The notes under the pieces are model-generated. The model saw only the letters and a program-made list of their open reading frames with translations. It did no database searches and was not told where the DNA came from. Below are positions 8,344 through 16,032 of a DNA stretch of 64,000 nucleotides, piece by piece. How positions within the stretch are numbered: the first letter of the stretch is position 1; each line of letters begins with the position of its first letter. The stretch is from contig NZ_CP031969.1 in NCBI RefSeq assembly GCF_003443735.1, forward strand, positions 4,650,001-4,714,000. Direction: 5' to 3'. The position numbers and the translations under genes are program-made. The DNA comes from Streptomyces sp. CC0208. GTDB taxonomy: Bacteria; Actinomycetota; Actinomycetes; Streptomycetales; Streptomycetaceae.

Positions 8344-9123
8344 ATGACTTCCCAGGCGTATCTCTCCCAACTCTTCTCGCTGGACGACCGGGTGGCGCTG
8401 GTGACCGGCGGGAGCTCGGGCATCGGCAGGGCGATCGCGGGGGCGTTGGCGCGGGCGGGGGCGAGCGTGGTGATCGTGGCCCGCAGGGAGCCCGAACTGA
8501 CGTCGGCGGTCGAGGAGTTGCGGTCCGGCGGCTGCCGGGCGGCCTGGGTGAGCGGTGACTTGAGCACCAGGGAGGGGGTCCGTACGGCGGCAGAGGCGGC
8601 CGCCGCCCTGTTCGGCGAGCCGGACATCCTGGTCAACTCCGCGGGCATCAACCTGCGTCCACCGATGACCGAGCTCACCGACGACGTGTGGGACACCACC
8701 ATGGCCGTCAACCTGGAGGCCCCCTACCTCCTGGGCCAGCGTTTCGGCCCCGGTATGGCCGAGCGCGGTTTCGGCCGGATCATCCACATCACGTCCCAGC
8801 AGGCCCACCGCGCCTTCGTCCAGAGCGGCGCCTACGGCGTCTCCAAGGGCGGCCTGGAGTCCCTGGCCCGCTCCCAGGCCGAGGCGTGGTCCCCATACGG
8901 CGTCACCTGCAACACCCTCGTCCCCGGCTTCGTCCTGACCCCCCTCAACTCCCGCCTCGCCGACGACCCGGACCAGGTCGCGACCCTGGCCGCCCGCACC
9001 ATGACCGGCCGCAACGGCCTCCCCGAGGACTTCGCGGGCGCCGCGGTCTTCCTGGCGAGCGGGGCGTCGGCGTATGTCACGGGGCAGTCGGTCTTTGTGG
9101 ACGGGGGGTTGTCGGTGCACTGA
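8344..9123 (+). CDS. Short-chain dehydrogenase/reductase
   Basis: This 259-residue classical SDR has TGGSSGIGRA, NSAGIN, a catalytic region ITSQQ with YGVSKGG, and the C-terminal VDGGLSVH. It resembles gluconate 5-dehydrogenase and 2-deoxygluconate dehydrogenase-type SDRs, but the substrate is not fixed by sequence. ATG 8344 lies 31 bp from the divergent DUF72 gene. It is distinct in sequence from the SDR ending at 5470. Confidence 0.9.
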   Translation: MTSQAYLSQLFSLDDRVALVTGGSSGIGRAIAGALARAGASVVIVARREPELTSAVEELRSGGCRAAWVSGDLSTREGVRTAAEAAAALFGEPDILVNSAGINLRPPMTELTDDVWDTTMAVNLEAPYLLGQRFGPGMAERGFGRIIHITSQQAHRAFVQSGAYGVSKGGLESLARSQAEAWSPYGVTCNTLVPGFVLTPLNSRLADDPDQVATLAARTMTGRNGLPEDFAGAAVFLASGASAYVTGQSVFVDGGLSVH

Positions 9124-9150
9124 GCCGGGCGGGTCCTCGGGGCCCGGGTG

Positions 9151-9360
9151 TCATCCGGCGGAGCACAGACCGTCCGTCGGGCAGAACATGGCCCACACCG
9201 CGTTGTAGCCGGACCGTACGGTCAGGGAGGCCGGATCGGGTCCGGCGTTGAGGCCGGAGCCCGGGTCGGGTGTGGCGGTGAAGGTGACGGTCGTGCCGAC
9301 CGGGAAGCGCGCCTCGCACGGACCGGTCGAGTTCGCCGGGGGTGCCTCGTCGCTGTACGA
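9151..9360 (-). pseudogene. 3' remnant of a secreted repeat-domain protein
   Basis: Reading leftward from about 9360 to a stop at 9151 gives a C-terminal tail with FPVGTTVTFTATPDPGSG, SGYNAVWAMF and two cysteines (FCPTDGLC). This looks like the end of an extracytoplasmic beta-repeat domain. No signal peptide or N-terminal part is present. The upstream portion is replaced by the oppositely oriented LuxR fragment, so this is read as a gene remnant. The exact breakpoint cannot be placed better than about 9340-9370. Confidence 0.55.
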
Positions 9361-9366
9361 GACGGC

Positions 9367-10146
9367 GTGGCCCTGCTGAGCGAACTCTCCGACCCCGCCG
9401 ACAGCCGCCTGTGGCGCGAGCTGCTGCGCGACCACGGCATCCGGGACATCGCCTCCCTGGTCTTCAAGGACCGCTTCGGCTGCTGGGGCCACCTCGACCT
9501 GTACCGGTGCGACCGCCCCTTCAGCGCCGCCGAGACGGCCTGCCTGGGCCGCCTGACCGCCCCGGTGACGACGGCGCTGCGTCGCAGCCGGGCACAGACC
9601 TTCGTCGTACGGCCGCCCCACGCGCGGCTGCCGGGCCCGCTGGCCCTGCTGCTCGACCGTGACCTGCGGGTGCTCGCCCAGACCCCGGCGACCTCGGCGT
9701 GTCTGAGCCGCCTGGTGCCGCCAGGGTGCGGCCGCCCGGCGGGGCACGCCTGCGTGTACGACGTCGCCGCCCAGCTGCTGGCGGTCGAGGCGGGCGCCGA
9801 CACCCACCCGCCGCGCTCCCGGGTCCACCTCGCGGACGGCCTGTGGCTGACCCTGAGCGCGGCCCGCATCGACGGGGTGCTGCCTTCGGAGCGCCGGCAC
9901 GGCATCGCCGTCACCGTTGAGGATGCCTCGCCTGCGGAACGGCTCACGCTGTTCGCTAGATCCTTCGCCCTGAGCCCCCGCGAGGCGGACGTACTGCACC
10001 ACCTGGCGAACGGCGGCGACAGCCACACGGTGGCCCACCGCATGTCCCTCTCCGCCCACACCGTCCAGGACCACCTCAAGTCGATCTTCACCAAGACATC
10101 GACGAACAACCGCGTGATGCTGCTGGCACGGGCGCTGGGAGCGTGA
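9367..10146 (+). pseudogene. LuxR-family regulator lacking its N-terminal part
   Basis: From about 9370 the frame encodes LLSELSDPADSRLW and SLVFKDRFGCWGHLDLYR, the middle GAF-like portion of a Streptomyces LuxR regulator family. It ends with a complete LuxR HTH: LSPREADVLHHLANG, SLSAHTVQDHLKSIFTKT. Homologous proteins normally have roughly 100 more residues in front; here that space is occupied by the opposite-strand remnant. An in-frame GTG at 9367 could still start a 259-residue product, so it may be expressed, but it looks truncated. Confidence 0.65.
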
Positions 10147-10342
10147 GTTCTCATCGCCCGCAACACCTCGTCTGCTCGGTGAGAGCTTCCTGGACCTCGG
10201 TGATCTCGGTGATCGGTATCTCGCGAAGCTCTGTGTGGGGTGCTGTCGGACGCCCCTCGGCCTGGCCACCACCTCATCACTGAAAGGCAGATGAGACGGC
10301 CGCGGAGATCGATGTCGCCGTGGCCGGCCAGCGTTAGGCCGC

Positions 10343-10367
10343 TCATGTACATCTGTTACATTCATGA
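10343..10367. promoter_or_regulatory. Candidate toxin-antitoxin operator
   Basis: Nested inverted repeats, TCATG...CATGA (10343-10347 and 10363-10367) around TGTA-N7-TACA, end directly before the antitoxin ATG. Phd/YefM antitoxins autorepress by binding such palindromes. The position supports this; the binding itself is inferred. Confidence 0.5.
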
Positions 10368-10368
10368 C

Positions 10369-10641
10369 ATGAGTGAACCGGTCATCGAATCCATGGCGGA
10401 TGTCCGCAGTCACCTCGCTGACGTCATTGATCGCGCCCGGCGGGAGGGAACCCCGACGATCATCACTCGGCGTGGTAAGCAGGAGGCCGTCGTGATCGAC
10501 ATCCAGGAGTACCAGCGCCTGCGTGAGATCGTGGAGAACGCCGAGGAGGCGTGGCTCAACCGGCTGGCCGACGAAGCCGAGTCGGAGGGGTCGGTCTCGC
10601 TCGAAGAGATGGCCCGCATGCTGCGTGCCGATCAGCGCTGA
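10369..10641 (+). CDS. Phd/YefM-family antitoxin
   Basis: This 90-residue protein has the YefM/Phd N-terminal DNA-binding pattern (MADVRSHLADVIDRAR, then TIITRRGKQEAVVIDIQEYQRL) and an acidic C-terminal tail for toxin wrapping. ATG 10369 is chosen because homology starts there, although an open frame extends to 10240. The toxin gene follows after 4 bp. Likely a type II antitoxin and autorepressor. The pair sits directly outside the left repeat of the integrative element. Confidence 0.88.
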   Translation: MSEPVIESMADVRSHLADVIDRARREGTPTIITRRGKQEAVVIDIQEYQRLREIVENAEEAWLNRLADEAESEGSVSLEEMARMLRADQR

Positions 10642-10645
10642 CCTG

Positions 10646-10930
10646 ATGGGGTACGTCACGCGCTTCACACCGCACGCCCAGCGGAACATGCTCAAGGTCC
10701 CGCGCCCGGATGCCCGGCGCATTCTGTATCGCCTCGCCGAACTCCAGAAGGCGCTGGACGCCGGCGACACCGCCTCGTTCGACATCAAGGCCCTCCAGGG
10801 GCACAGCGCCCGCTGGCGACTCAGGGTCGGCGACTACCGCGTTGTCTACACCGTTGAGGACGGCCAGCTGATCGTGTGGGTCCTGGTGGCCGTCGGCAAC
10901 CGTCGCGACGTCTACCGCCAAGTTCCGTAG
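10646..10930 (+). CDS. RelE/ParE-superfamily toxin
   Basis: This 94-residue basic protein has the RelE-fold features FTPHAQRNMLKVP, a helical hairpin, and the C-terminal strands WRLRVGDYRVVYTV and VWVLVAVGNRRDVYR, where Arg and Tyr residues typical of ribosome-dependent mRNA interferases are present. It is 4 bp downstream of the antitoxin, making a standard two-gene module. Whether it is an active mRNase or a gyrase-directed ParE type cannot be decided, but the RelE-like WRLRVGDYR motif favours the former. Confidence 0.88.
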   Translation: MGYVTRFTPHAQRNMLKVPRPDARRILYRLAELQKALDAGDTASFDIKALQGHSARWRLRVGDYRVVYTVEDGQLIVWVLVAVGNRRDVYRQVP

Positions 10931-10963
10931 GCCCTCCGCGGTGCGGGCTGCAACTACGCACGA

Positions 10964-10997
10964 CGAAGGGCCCCACCGCGAACGGTGGGGCCCTTCG
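10964..10997. terminator. Displaced tRNA-Ser terminator hairpin
   Basis: The arms CGAAGGGCCCCACC and GGTGGGGCCCTTCG enclose a 6-nt loop. The same 14-bp stem with a 4-nt loop follows the intact tRNA-Ser at 17617-17648. This copy stayed with the displaced 3' end of the tRNA gene after integration. Confidence 0.75.
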
Positions 10998-11074
10998 ACA
11001 TCGTGCCCGGTGAGGCACTGGCGGAGGATACGAGATTCAAACTCGTGAGGGGTTGCCCCCAACACGCTTTCCAA
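10984..11074. repeat. Left attachment repeat (displaced tRNA-Ser 3' half)
   Basis: These 91 bp match 17635-17725 with one mismatch. They run from inside the terminator stem through the 3' half of tRNA-Ser(GGA) to its anticodon loop, then diverge. The mismatch changes the universally conserved T-loop TTCGAAT to TTTGAAT, as expected for a copy no longer used as a tRNA. Together with the right copy it defines the boundaries of the integrated element. Confidence 0.9.
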
Positions 11075-11311
11075 CTATCCGCACGACCGTACGCAGGCGT
11101 TGGTGGGGGTTCACACGGCAGGTCAGGCGGGGCGAGCGTACGGCGATGAACGGTGGCGGTCGTCAATGCACTGGACAAAGAACAGGACAACGAGTGGCTT
11201 GCAGATAAGACTGAGCCAGCAGATTTGCATCGGGCTACTCCGGCCTCGCGTCACCTGCAGCAATTCCTGGCACATCCATTCGCGTGGGAGGCCTGGGGAC
11301 GGATCTCGGAC

Positions 11312-13873
11312 TCAGCCGCTGTCCCCGGAGCGCGACTTCAGCCATGCCATAACCTGCAGGGAATGCTCTAGCTTTGGTCCGTACACATCGGGTCGGGACA
11401 TGGCAAGGGTGCGGCGGATCCTGACGGCTTCTTCGATGGCGGTCAAACCGTCCTCGCGCTGACCGAGGTCCCCAAGCTGAACGGCGAGGTTGTTCAGGCT
11501 CATGGCGAGGTTGGGGAGAAACGCGTCCGGGCGAGCCTCCGCCAAGGTGCGGTAGGCAGCAACGGCTTCTTCGATGGCGGTCAAACCGTCCTCGCGCCGA
11601 CCGAGGTCCCCAAGCCGAATGGCGAGGTTGTTCAGGCTCATGGCGAGGTTGGGGAGAAACGCGTCCGGGCGAGCCTCCGCCAAGGTGCGGCGGATGCTGA
11701 CGGCTTCTTCGATGGCGGTCAAACCGTCCTCATGCCGACCGACGTCCCCAAGCCGATTGGCGAGGTTGTTCAGGCTCGAAGCGAGGTCGGGGAGCTGCGC
11801 TGTATCGGCGGCTACCCGAGCGCGTTGGTGATCGACGAGTCGGCTGGTGAGCTGGACCGACAGCTCGGCGAGGCGGTGACTGATTTCAGGCAGGCTGGCA
11901 CACAGATGCTCCACAAGTTCGGAGGAGGTATCCGGGGATTCCGCGATGGTGTGCAGTGCGGCCAGCAGCGGCTGGGGATTCTCGGTCTGAGGGATGGCCT
12001 GCATAGCCTCGTTCGCCAGGACATCCGGGTTCGATACGCATAGCGCGGTGAGTGCCGTACCGAGTGACTGGAAGGTGCGATGGCTGGTGGTACGGGCGTA
12101 GACGGCCACCAGCTGGGCGAGCTGGGCGTGGGTGGCGCCAGGAAGGATCGTCGTGGCCAGGGCAGCGTTCTTTTGCAGGCGCCGTCCGACGTGTTGTTCG
12201 GCCAGGCGATCTGGTTGCAGGCTGCCGAACGGCAGCTCACCGCTCCCGGGATACAGGCCGGCGATCCAGGTCCGGGTGGCGTTGATCCGGTCCGGGTCGG
12301 CGGTGCCGATGACGCGGCACAGCAGCGCATTGGCCTGCTCGCGGTCATCGGCTCCGGCCAGGAAGACCGCGGCCAGGACGTCTTTGAGGCTGTCCAGCCG
12401 CGGCATGCCCGGGGCGGTGGCACTGCGCTGCCAGTAGCTGCACTCGTGCGCGAGCAGGCGGTCTTCCACCGAAGGGGCGAGCATGGCGGCGGACTGACCG
12501 GCGATGACGGGATCGGCTGCGTCAAGGAGATCGGCGAGCGCAAGCATCTGCAAGGTCAGGGCATGGCCCAGTCCCGGACGTGCGGCGGGGGCGGGCAACC
12601 GGGAAGCCAGCGCCCGCCAGTCGGACCGCTCCTGGCCGACGACTCGCGGCAGGTGTCCGGCGAAGGCGGCCACCGCCTGGCGGTAGGTCTCCGCCCACTG
12701 CTTGGGATCGGGCTGGAGCGCGGCGAGCGGGGTGGTGATCGTCGCGCCCAGCAGTTCCTGCGCCAGTCCGCTGGTCTGCAGGTCCTCCCACCAGTCGCCG
12801 GCGGTACGTGCCAGCAGAAGCACCTTGAACGCTTCTCTCCCGTCGTGGCGCGCGGCGGCCTCCCACACGTGCGTCAGCTGCTCGGTTCGGGTCTCGGCAT
12901 AGTCCACCACCAGCAACAACGGAACCATGGCGTCTTTGAGGGCCGCGATGTCGCCGCCGTCGGCGGTGCTCCGCAGCCATAGTGTCGTCCGCCCGGCGGC
13001 CTCCAGCCGTGCGGTCAGCTCATACGCCAGGCGGGTCTTGCCCTGCCCGGCCGGTCCCGTGATCAATCTGGCGTCGAAGCCGACCTGGGCACACCAGTCG
13101 TCCAGCTCCTGCAGCAGCTCGTGGCGGCCGTGGAAGGTTACGACCTGCCGGTCGGCACGCAGCAGCGCCGCCGGCGACTTGGCTGGCCCGGTATAGGCCG
13201 ACTCGGTCAGGTGCTGCCATTCCACCGGTTCCAACCGAGGAACCGAGCCGTACCCGCTTTCCTGCAGGACCTGACGGAACTCCGGATCGGCCAGCAGCAC
13301 ATGCGCCGGCACCGCTTCCAGCTGGCCATGACGCCAGCCCCTGGGCGCGACGGCAAGGACGCCCGTCAACAGGTCGCCGCAAAACAGCGCGGCCCCGGAA
13401 ATCCCGCCCCAGGGTGAGGCGTCGTCCTCCAGCTGCTCCGGCGGCTGGCCCTCGACCTGCATCACATAGCGCTCGCCGCCCGCGCGCGGGGCGGCTGTCA
13501 GCCTGCCGGCCGGATGCCAGGACAGCTCCGGGCTGCCCGTCCGCTGCACCATCTGTGGATATCCCCAGCTCTCGCAGGCAACGCCCGGGATGTGGGTGGC
13601 CAGCCGACCCCAGCGAAGTGGCGCGCCGTTGACCGGCGCCCAGGCCTCGTCCGTGATGTACAGCAGCGCTGCGTCGTCGGCCTTCTCCGGGGTGCCGCGC
13701 CAGACGACCTCCGCCCGGAACTCACCCGGCGGCTCGTGCGTCGGCAACTGCACCGCGACCTCGTCACCCACGCCGGGGGTGCAGTGCGCGGAGGCCAGCA
13801 CCAACCGCGGCCCGATCACATAGCCAGACCCCAAGGCGGGCCCGACCACACACACCACCCGCCGCTCATCCAC
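11312..13873 (-). CDS. Trypsin-like protease / STAND-type NTPase / TPR conflict-system protein
   Basis: This 853-residue protein has an N-terminal chymotrypsin-fold protease with an apparent triad: His30 in LASAHC, Asp67 in DDAALL and Ser159 in GGISGAALF. It continues into a P-loop NTPase with Walker A GPAGQGKT (273-280) and Walker B LLLVVDYAE (319-327), a long helical region, and C-terminal 46-residue TPR units (694-831). This architecture with an upstream Trypco2 gene matches the NTP-dependent biological conflict systems described from comparative genomics in multicellular bacteria. In this model the TPRs sense an invader and the NTPase gates a protease effector. Antiviral activity here is inferred. 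The frame is intact although the surrounding element is decayed. Confidence 0.85.
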   Translation of the reverse strand: MDERRVVCVVGPALGSGYVIGPRLVLASAHCTPGVGDEVAVQLPTHEPPGEFRAEVVWRGTPEKADDAALLYITDEAWAPVNGAPLRWGRLATHIPGVACESWGYPQMVQRTGSPELSWHPAGRLTAAPRAGGERYVMQVEGQPPEQLEDDASPWGGISGAALFCGDLLTGVLAVAPRGWRHGQLEAVPAHVLLADPEFRQVLQESGYGSVPRLEPVEWQHLTESAYTGPAKSPAALLRADRQVVTFHGRHELLQELDDWCAQVGFDARLITGPAGQGKTRLAYELTARLEAAGRTTLWLRSTADGGDIAALKDAMVPLLLVVDYAETRTEQLTHVWEAAARHDGREAFKVLLLARTAGDWWEDLQTSGLAQELLGATITTPLAALQPDPKQWAETYRQAVAAFAGHLPRVVGQERSDWRALASRLPAPAARPGLGHALTLQMLALADLLDAADPVIAGQSAAMLAPSVEDRLLAHECSYWQRSATAPGMPRLDSLKDVLAAVFLAGADDREQANALLCRVIGTADPDRINATRTWIAGLYPGSGELPFGSLQPDRLAEQHVGRRLQKNAALATTILPGATHAQLAQLVAVYARTTSHRTFQSLGTALTALCVSNPDVLANEAMQAIPQTENPQPLLAALHTIAESPDTSSELVEHLCASLPEISHRLAELSVQLTSRLVDHQRARVAADTAQLPDLASSLNNLANRLGDVGRHEDGLTAIEEAVSIRRTLAEARPDAFLPNLAMSLNNLAIRLGDLGRREDGLTAIEEAVAAYRTLAEARPDAFLPNLAMSLNNLAVQLGDLGQREDGLTAIEEAVRIRRTLAMSRPDVYGPKLEHSLQVMAWLKSRSGDSG
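11381..11794 (-). repeat. 3 x 138-bp near-identical TPR-coding repeats
   Basis: Residues 694-831 of the conflict-system protein are three 46-residue units of the kind LPNLAMSLNNLAxxLGDLG followed by an IEEAV helix. Long stretches are identical at the DNA level between adjacent units, which points to recent duplication or gene conversion and potential copy-number change in the sensor region. Confidence 0.88.
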
Positions 13874-13895
13874 GCCCCGCTCCCCGTCAGCCGGT

Positions 13896-14183
13896 TCAGC
13901 CCCGAGTTCGCCCCACCGTCCAGTCGCCCCCGCCCCGTTGCCGCGGCTGCAGCGAGATCGTGACCCGGTGCGTCCGCCCCTGTTCCACCGCCCCCTGTGC
14001 CTCCGCGCTCACCACCCACGCCTTAAAGCCGGCCTTGGCCTCCGCGCTCTTGCGCAACTCCACGGCGAACTCCAGCTCTACCGCGCCGACCTTGAACTCC
14101 ACGTCCTGCCCGACACCACGCGCGGCCGCCTCCAGCAGCTCATCACGCAGCGCCGCAACGGCATCCGCCAGTCCAATCTCCAT
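13896..14183 (-). CDS. Trypco2-domain protein
   Basis: This 95-residue protein starts MEIGLADAVAALRDELLEAA and contains VGQDVEFKVGAVELEFAVEL, KAGFKAWVVSAEA and a C-terminal THRVTISLQP. This is the recalled consensus of the trypsin-co-occurring domain 2 (Trypco2) family. It ends 22 bp before the trypsin/NTPase/TPR gene on the same strand, the standard pairing for these systems. Its molecular role is unknown; it is presumed to regulate or be a substrate of the protease. ATG 14183 fits the family start. Confidence 0.85.
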   Translation of the reverse strand: MEIGLADAVAALRDELLEAAARGVGQDVEFKVGAVELEFAVELRKSAEAKAGFKAWVVSAEAQGAVEQGRTHRVTISLQPRQRGGGDWTVGRTRG

Positions 14184-14830
14184 GCCCGCTGCCTCCTCCG
14201 CACCACCGACAGTGCTCCCTCGGGCTACCCCGCGCGTGTCGGGCTGCGTTGAGGTTGCCCAGCCCGTCCGTGCACTGCGGTCAAGTCCGTATTTCCGACC
14301 AACCTGTTGAGAACTGACTCCATGTATACAGGCGGGTGTTGGTGACGTAACGGCTTTCAAGAGGATCTCGCGGAAGACAGCTGGACGTCCCGCCCACGGC
14401 CAGCACCATCGACAAAGCATCGACACGCCGGGGTCACCCCGGGGCACCAGCGTCCAGGACCGTATGAAGGGAGTCCCATCGGCAGCCTTGCTGCGGGCTC
14501 CATCGACCTCGTGTGACCTGTGAGTTTCCTTGACCCCGATACCGCTGGGGGACATCTGGGGGGGGAATCAGCGTCTGCGACCCTCTTATGTCCGATCCTC
14601 AAGCGGTGCGGAGAGCCGGGCGCTACGCGCCCTCACACCGAACTCGCTCACTCGTGGTTGGCAGTACGCGGAGCACGACGAGGTCCTGGTAGGGGCCCCA
14701 ACCGCAGCGGTTTTCAAGACCATTGCGGTTCGGGGGCGGATGTGTTCTCGACCAGTGCCGACACCGTGTTCGGTCTGCACGGCAGGCCCATTGGCGCACA
14801 CATGGCCCACAGGGCTGCCAGTCGCGGTGT
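14184..14830. other. Gene-poor part of the element
   Basis: No open frame here has recognisable protein character. The left end should hold the promoter of the Trypco2 operon (leftward). The right part probably contains lost coding sequence of the transfer protein, because homology starts abruptly at about 14831. A short stretch near 14700-14730 resembles a tRNA-Ser(TGA) anticodon arm but does not fold as a tRNA. Confidence 0.5.
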
Positions 14831-15406
14831 ATCCGGGACATCATCGCCGCCACCTCCGGCCGGCACCCGCTCCTGGACGACGTCTCGGTCAAGGCCGCGG
14901 GCCCCGGCTACACGCGCCGCTGGGATGCCGAGCGCACCGCGTGGATGCGGGACCAGGTCGTGTCGGATGACGCCGACGACGTGCTGACGGACGGGGCGGG
15001 ACCGGGACTGCGGCTGTCTGCTCTGAGCCCGCGGCCGGAGTTGCCGGAGGAGGAGCTGGCGCGCCGATTCCGCGAGGAGATCGATGCCCGGTTCGCCACC
15101 GCACCCGACCCGAACGCTCCGGGCGGCGACACCCCGCCGCCCGCCGGAGGCGGGTTGAACCTGTCGGCGCTGCGGGGCGAGCAGGACAGCCCCGCGCAAC
15201 AGGCCGCACTCGCCGCGCTGCTCGCCGCCGGCCCCGCAGGCACCGGAGCATCCGCGATCGCCCGCGCGCTCGCCGACGCCTACGGCACAACCCGCCAGAC
15301 AGTCGTCGGCTGGCTGAAAACGTGGATGCAGGACGGCACCGCCGTACGCGTCGGTGAGGGCACCAAGGCCCGCTATGTCCACCAGTCCTACTGGTCCGGC
15401 AACTGA
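14831..15406 (+). pseudogene. C-terminal fragment, probably of the element's transfer protein
   Basis: About 191 codons are open to a stop at 15406. The visible parts are IRDIIAATSGRHPLLDDV, a Pro/Gly-rich linker and a C-terminal winged-helix-like segment (GASAIARALADAYGTTRQTVV, cited as GASAIARALADAY and GTTRQTVV, then GTKARYVH). No ATPase domain precedes it and upstream sequence is not protein-like, so the gene seems 5'-truncated. A C-terminal DNA-binding domain followed at once by iterons fits a TraB/FtsK-type translocase of Streptomyces elements, but identification is tentative. Internal ATG codons near 14946 could start a short product. Confidence 0.5.
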
Positions 15407-15489
15407 TCGCTTGCGCTTGTCGTCCGCGCTGCACCACAGGCCGCCTGTCGGGCCCTGGAGGCTCGGAAACCACTTGTGACCTGCGAGGC

Positions 15490-15567
15490 GACAAGCGACA
15501 AGACAAGACAAGCGACAAGCCAGACGACAAGCCGCACGACAAGAGAGCCGACAAGCAACACGACAAA
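15490..15567. repeat. GACAAG iterons with exact 12-bp period
   Basis: GACAAG (the last copy GACAAA) begins at 15490, 15502, 15514, 15526, 15538, 15550 and 15562, a perfect 12-bp period, with two extra copies at 15497 and 15507. The flanking bases vary. An array next to a transfer-protein gene resembles the clt/TRS loci recognised by the winged-helix domain of TraB translocases in Streptomyces plasmids. The assignment as a transfer locus is inferred. Confidence 0.7.
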
Positions 15568-15638
15568 AGCACACTAACCACCGCACGGGCCGGTTCCCCC
15601 GGCAGTGCAGTCCAGTGACATACCCCGAAGGAGCAGAA

Positions 15639-15944
15639 ATGAGCCAGCACACCTCGCCCGGTCACATGGCCCCGCACATCCCCGCCGACGCCTACCAGCG
15701 CGCGCAGGCGACCGGACAGCCGGTCGTCTTCGTCATCCAGGACAACACCACCGCGGCCTTCCCCTGGCAGCGACTGCTCATCCCGTTCGCGATCGCGGGC
15801 GCCGCAGCGCTCGGCACCTGGGGCATGGTCGCCGCCCTGTGCTGGCTCATGGACGTCGCCGCCCACACCGCCACCGTCATCGCTGGGGCGGCCGGACCGG
15901 TCGGCGCCGGCGGCATCACGCTCAAGGTCTTTTCGAAGAAGTAG
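15639..15944 (+). CDS. Small two-segment membrane protein of integrative elements
   Basis: This 101-residue protein has a soluble N-terminal part (HMAPHIPADAYQRAQ) and two adjacent hydrophobic segments, LLIPFAIAGAAALGTWGMV and TATVIAGAAGPVGAGGITL, ending in KVFSKK. Similar small proteins (recalled as DUF6251-like or Spd-like) occur in Streptomyces integrative elements, where Spd proteins help intramycelial plasmid spread. ATG 15639 is preferred because AAGGAGCAG lies 5-6 bases upstream. Function here is inferred from context only. Confidence 0.7.
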   Translation: MSQHTSPGHMAPHIPADAYQRAQATGQPVVFVIQDNTTAAFPWQRLLIPFAIAGAAALGTWGMVAALCWLMDVAAHTATVIAGAAGPVGAGGITLKVFSKK

Positions 15945-15950
15945 CTACGC

Positions 15951-15995
15951 CAAGGGCGGCCCCCACGTCTCGGCAAAGAACCGGGGCCGCCCTTG
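15951..15995 (+). terminator. Strong hairpin terminator
   Basis: The arms CAAGGGCGGCCCC and GGGGCCGCCCTTG pair perfectly over 13 bp with a 19-nt loop. It follows the small membrane protein gene and separates it from the methyltransferase gene. Confidence 0.75.
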
Positions 15996-16032
15996 TCCGC
16001 CAGTCACCATCAAGGAACTGGAGACATCCAGC

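Noticed and set aside
9148..9366. N-terminal extension of the LuxR protein from a GTG at 9148
   Set aside because: These 73 codons have no domain character and are antisense to the secreted-protein remnant, so they are not treated as a native N-terminus.
11153..11371. 72-codon plus-strand frame near the left end of the element
   Set aside because: It lacks a ribosome site and family resemblance beyond a short match to the integrase tail, and overlaps the conflict-system gene end.
14693..14740. tRNA-Ser(TGA)-like anticodon arm (AGCGGTTTTCAAGACCA on the plus strand)
   Set aside because: Only the anticodon loop region resembles a tRNA; acceptor, T-arm and part of the anticodon stem do not pair, so it is not called a tRNA or an attachment site.
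15470..15570. CRISPR-like array
   Set aside because: Units are only 6-12 bp with no unique spacers and no cas genes nearby.
15477..15610. Possible small protein with DKxx repeats read through the iterons
   Set aside because: The frame is open, but no start codon with a ribosome site fits and flanking codons lack protein character; the 12-bp period is better explained as binding sites.
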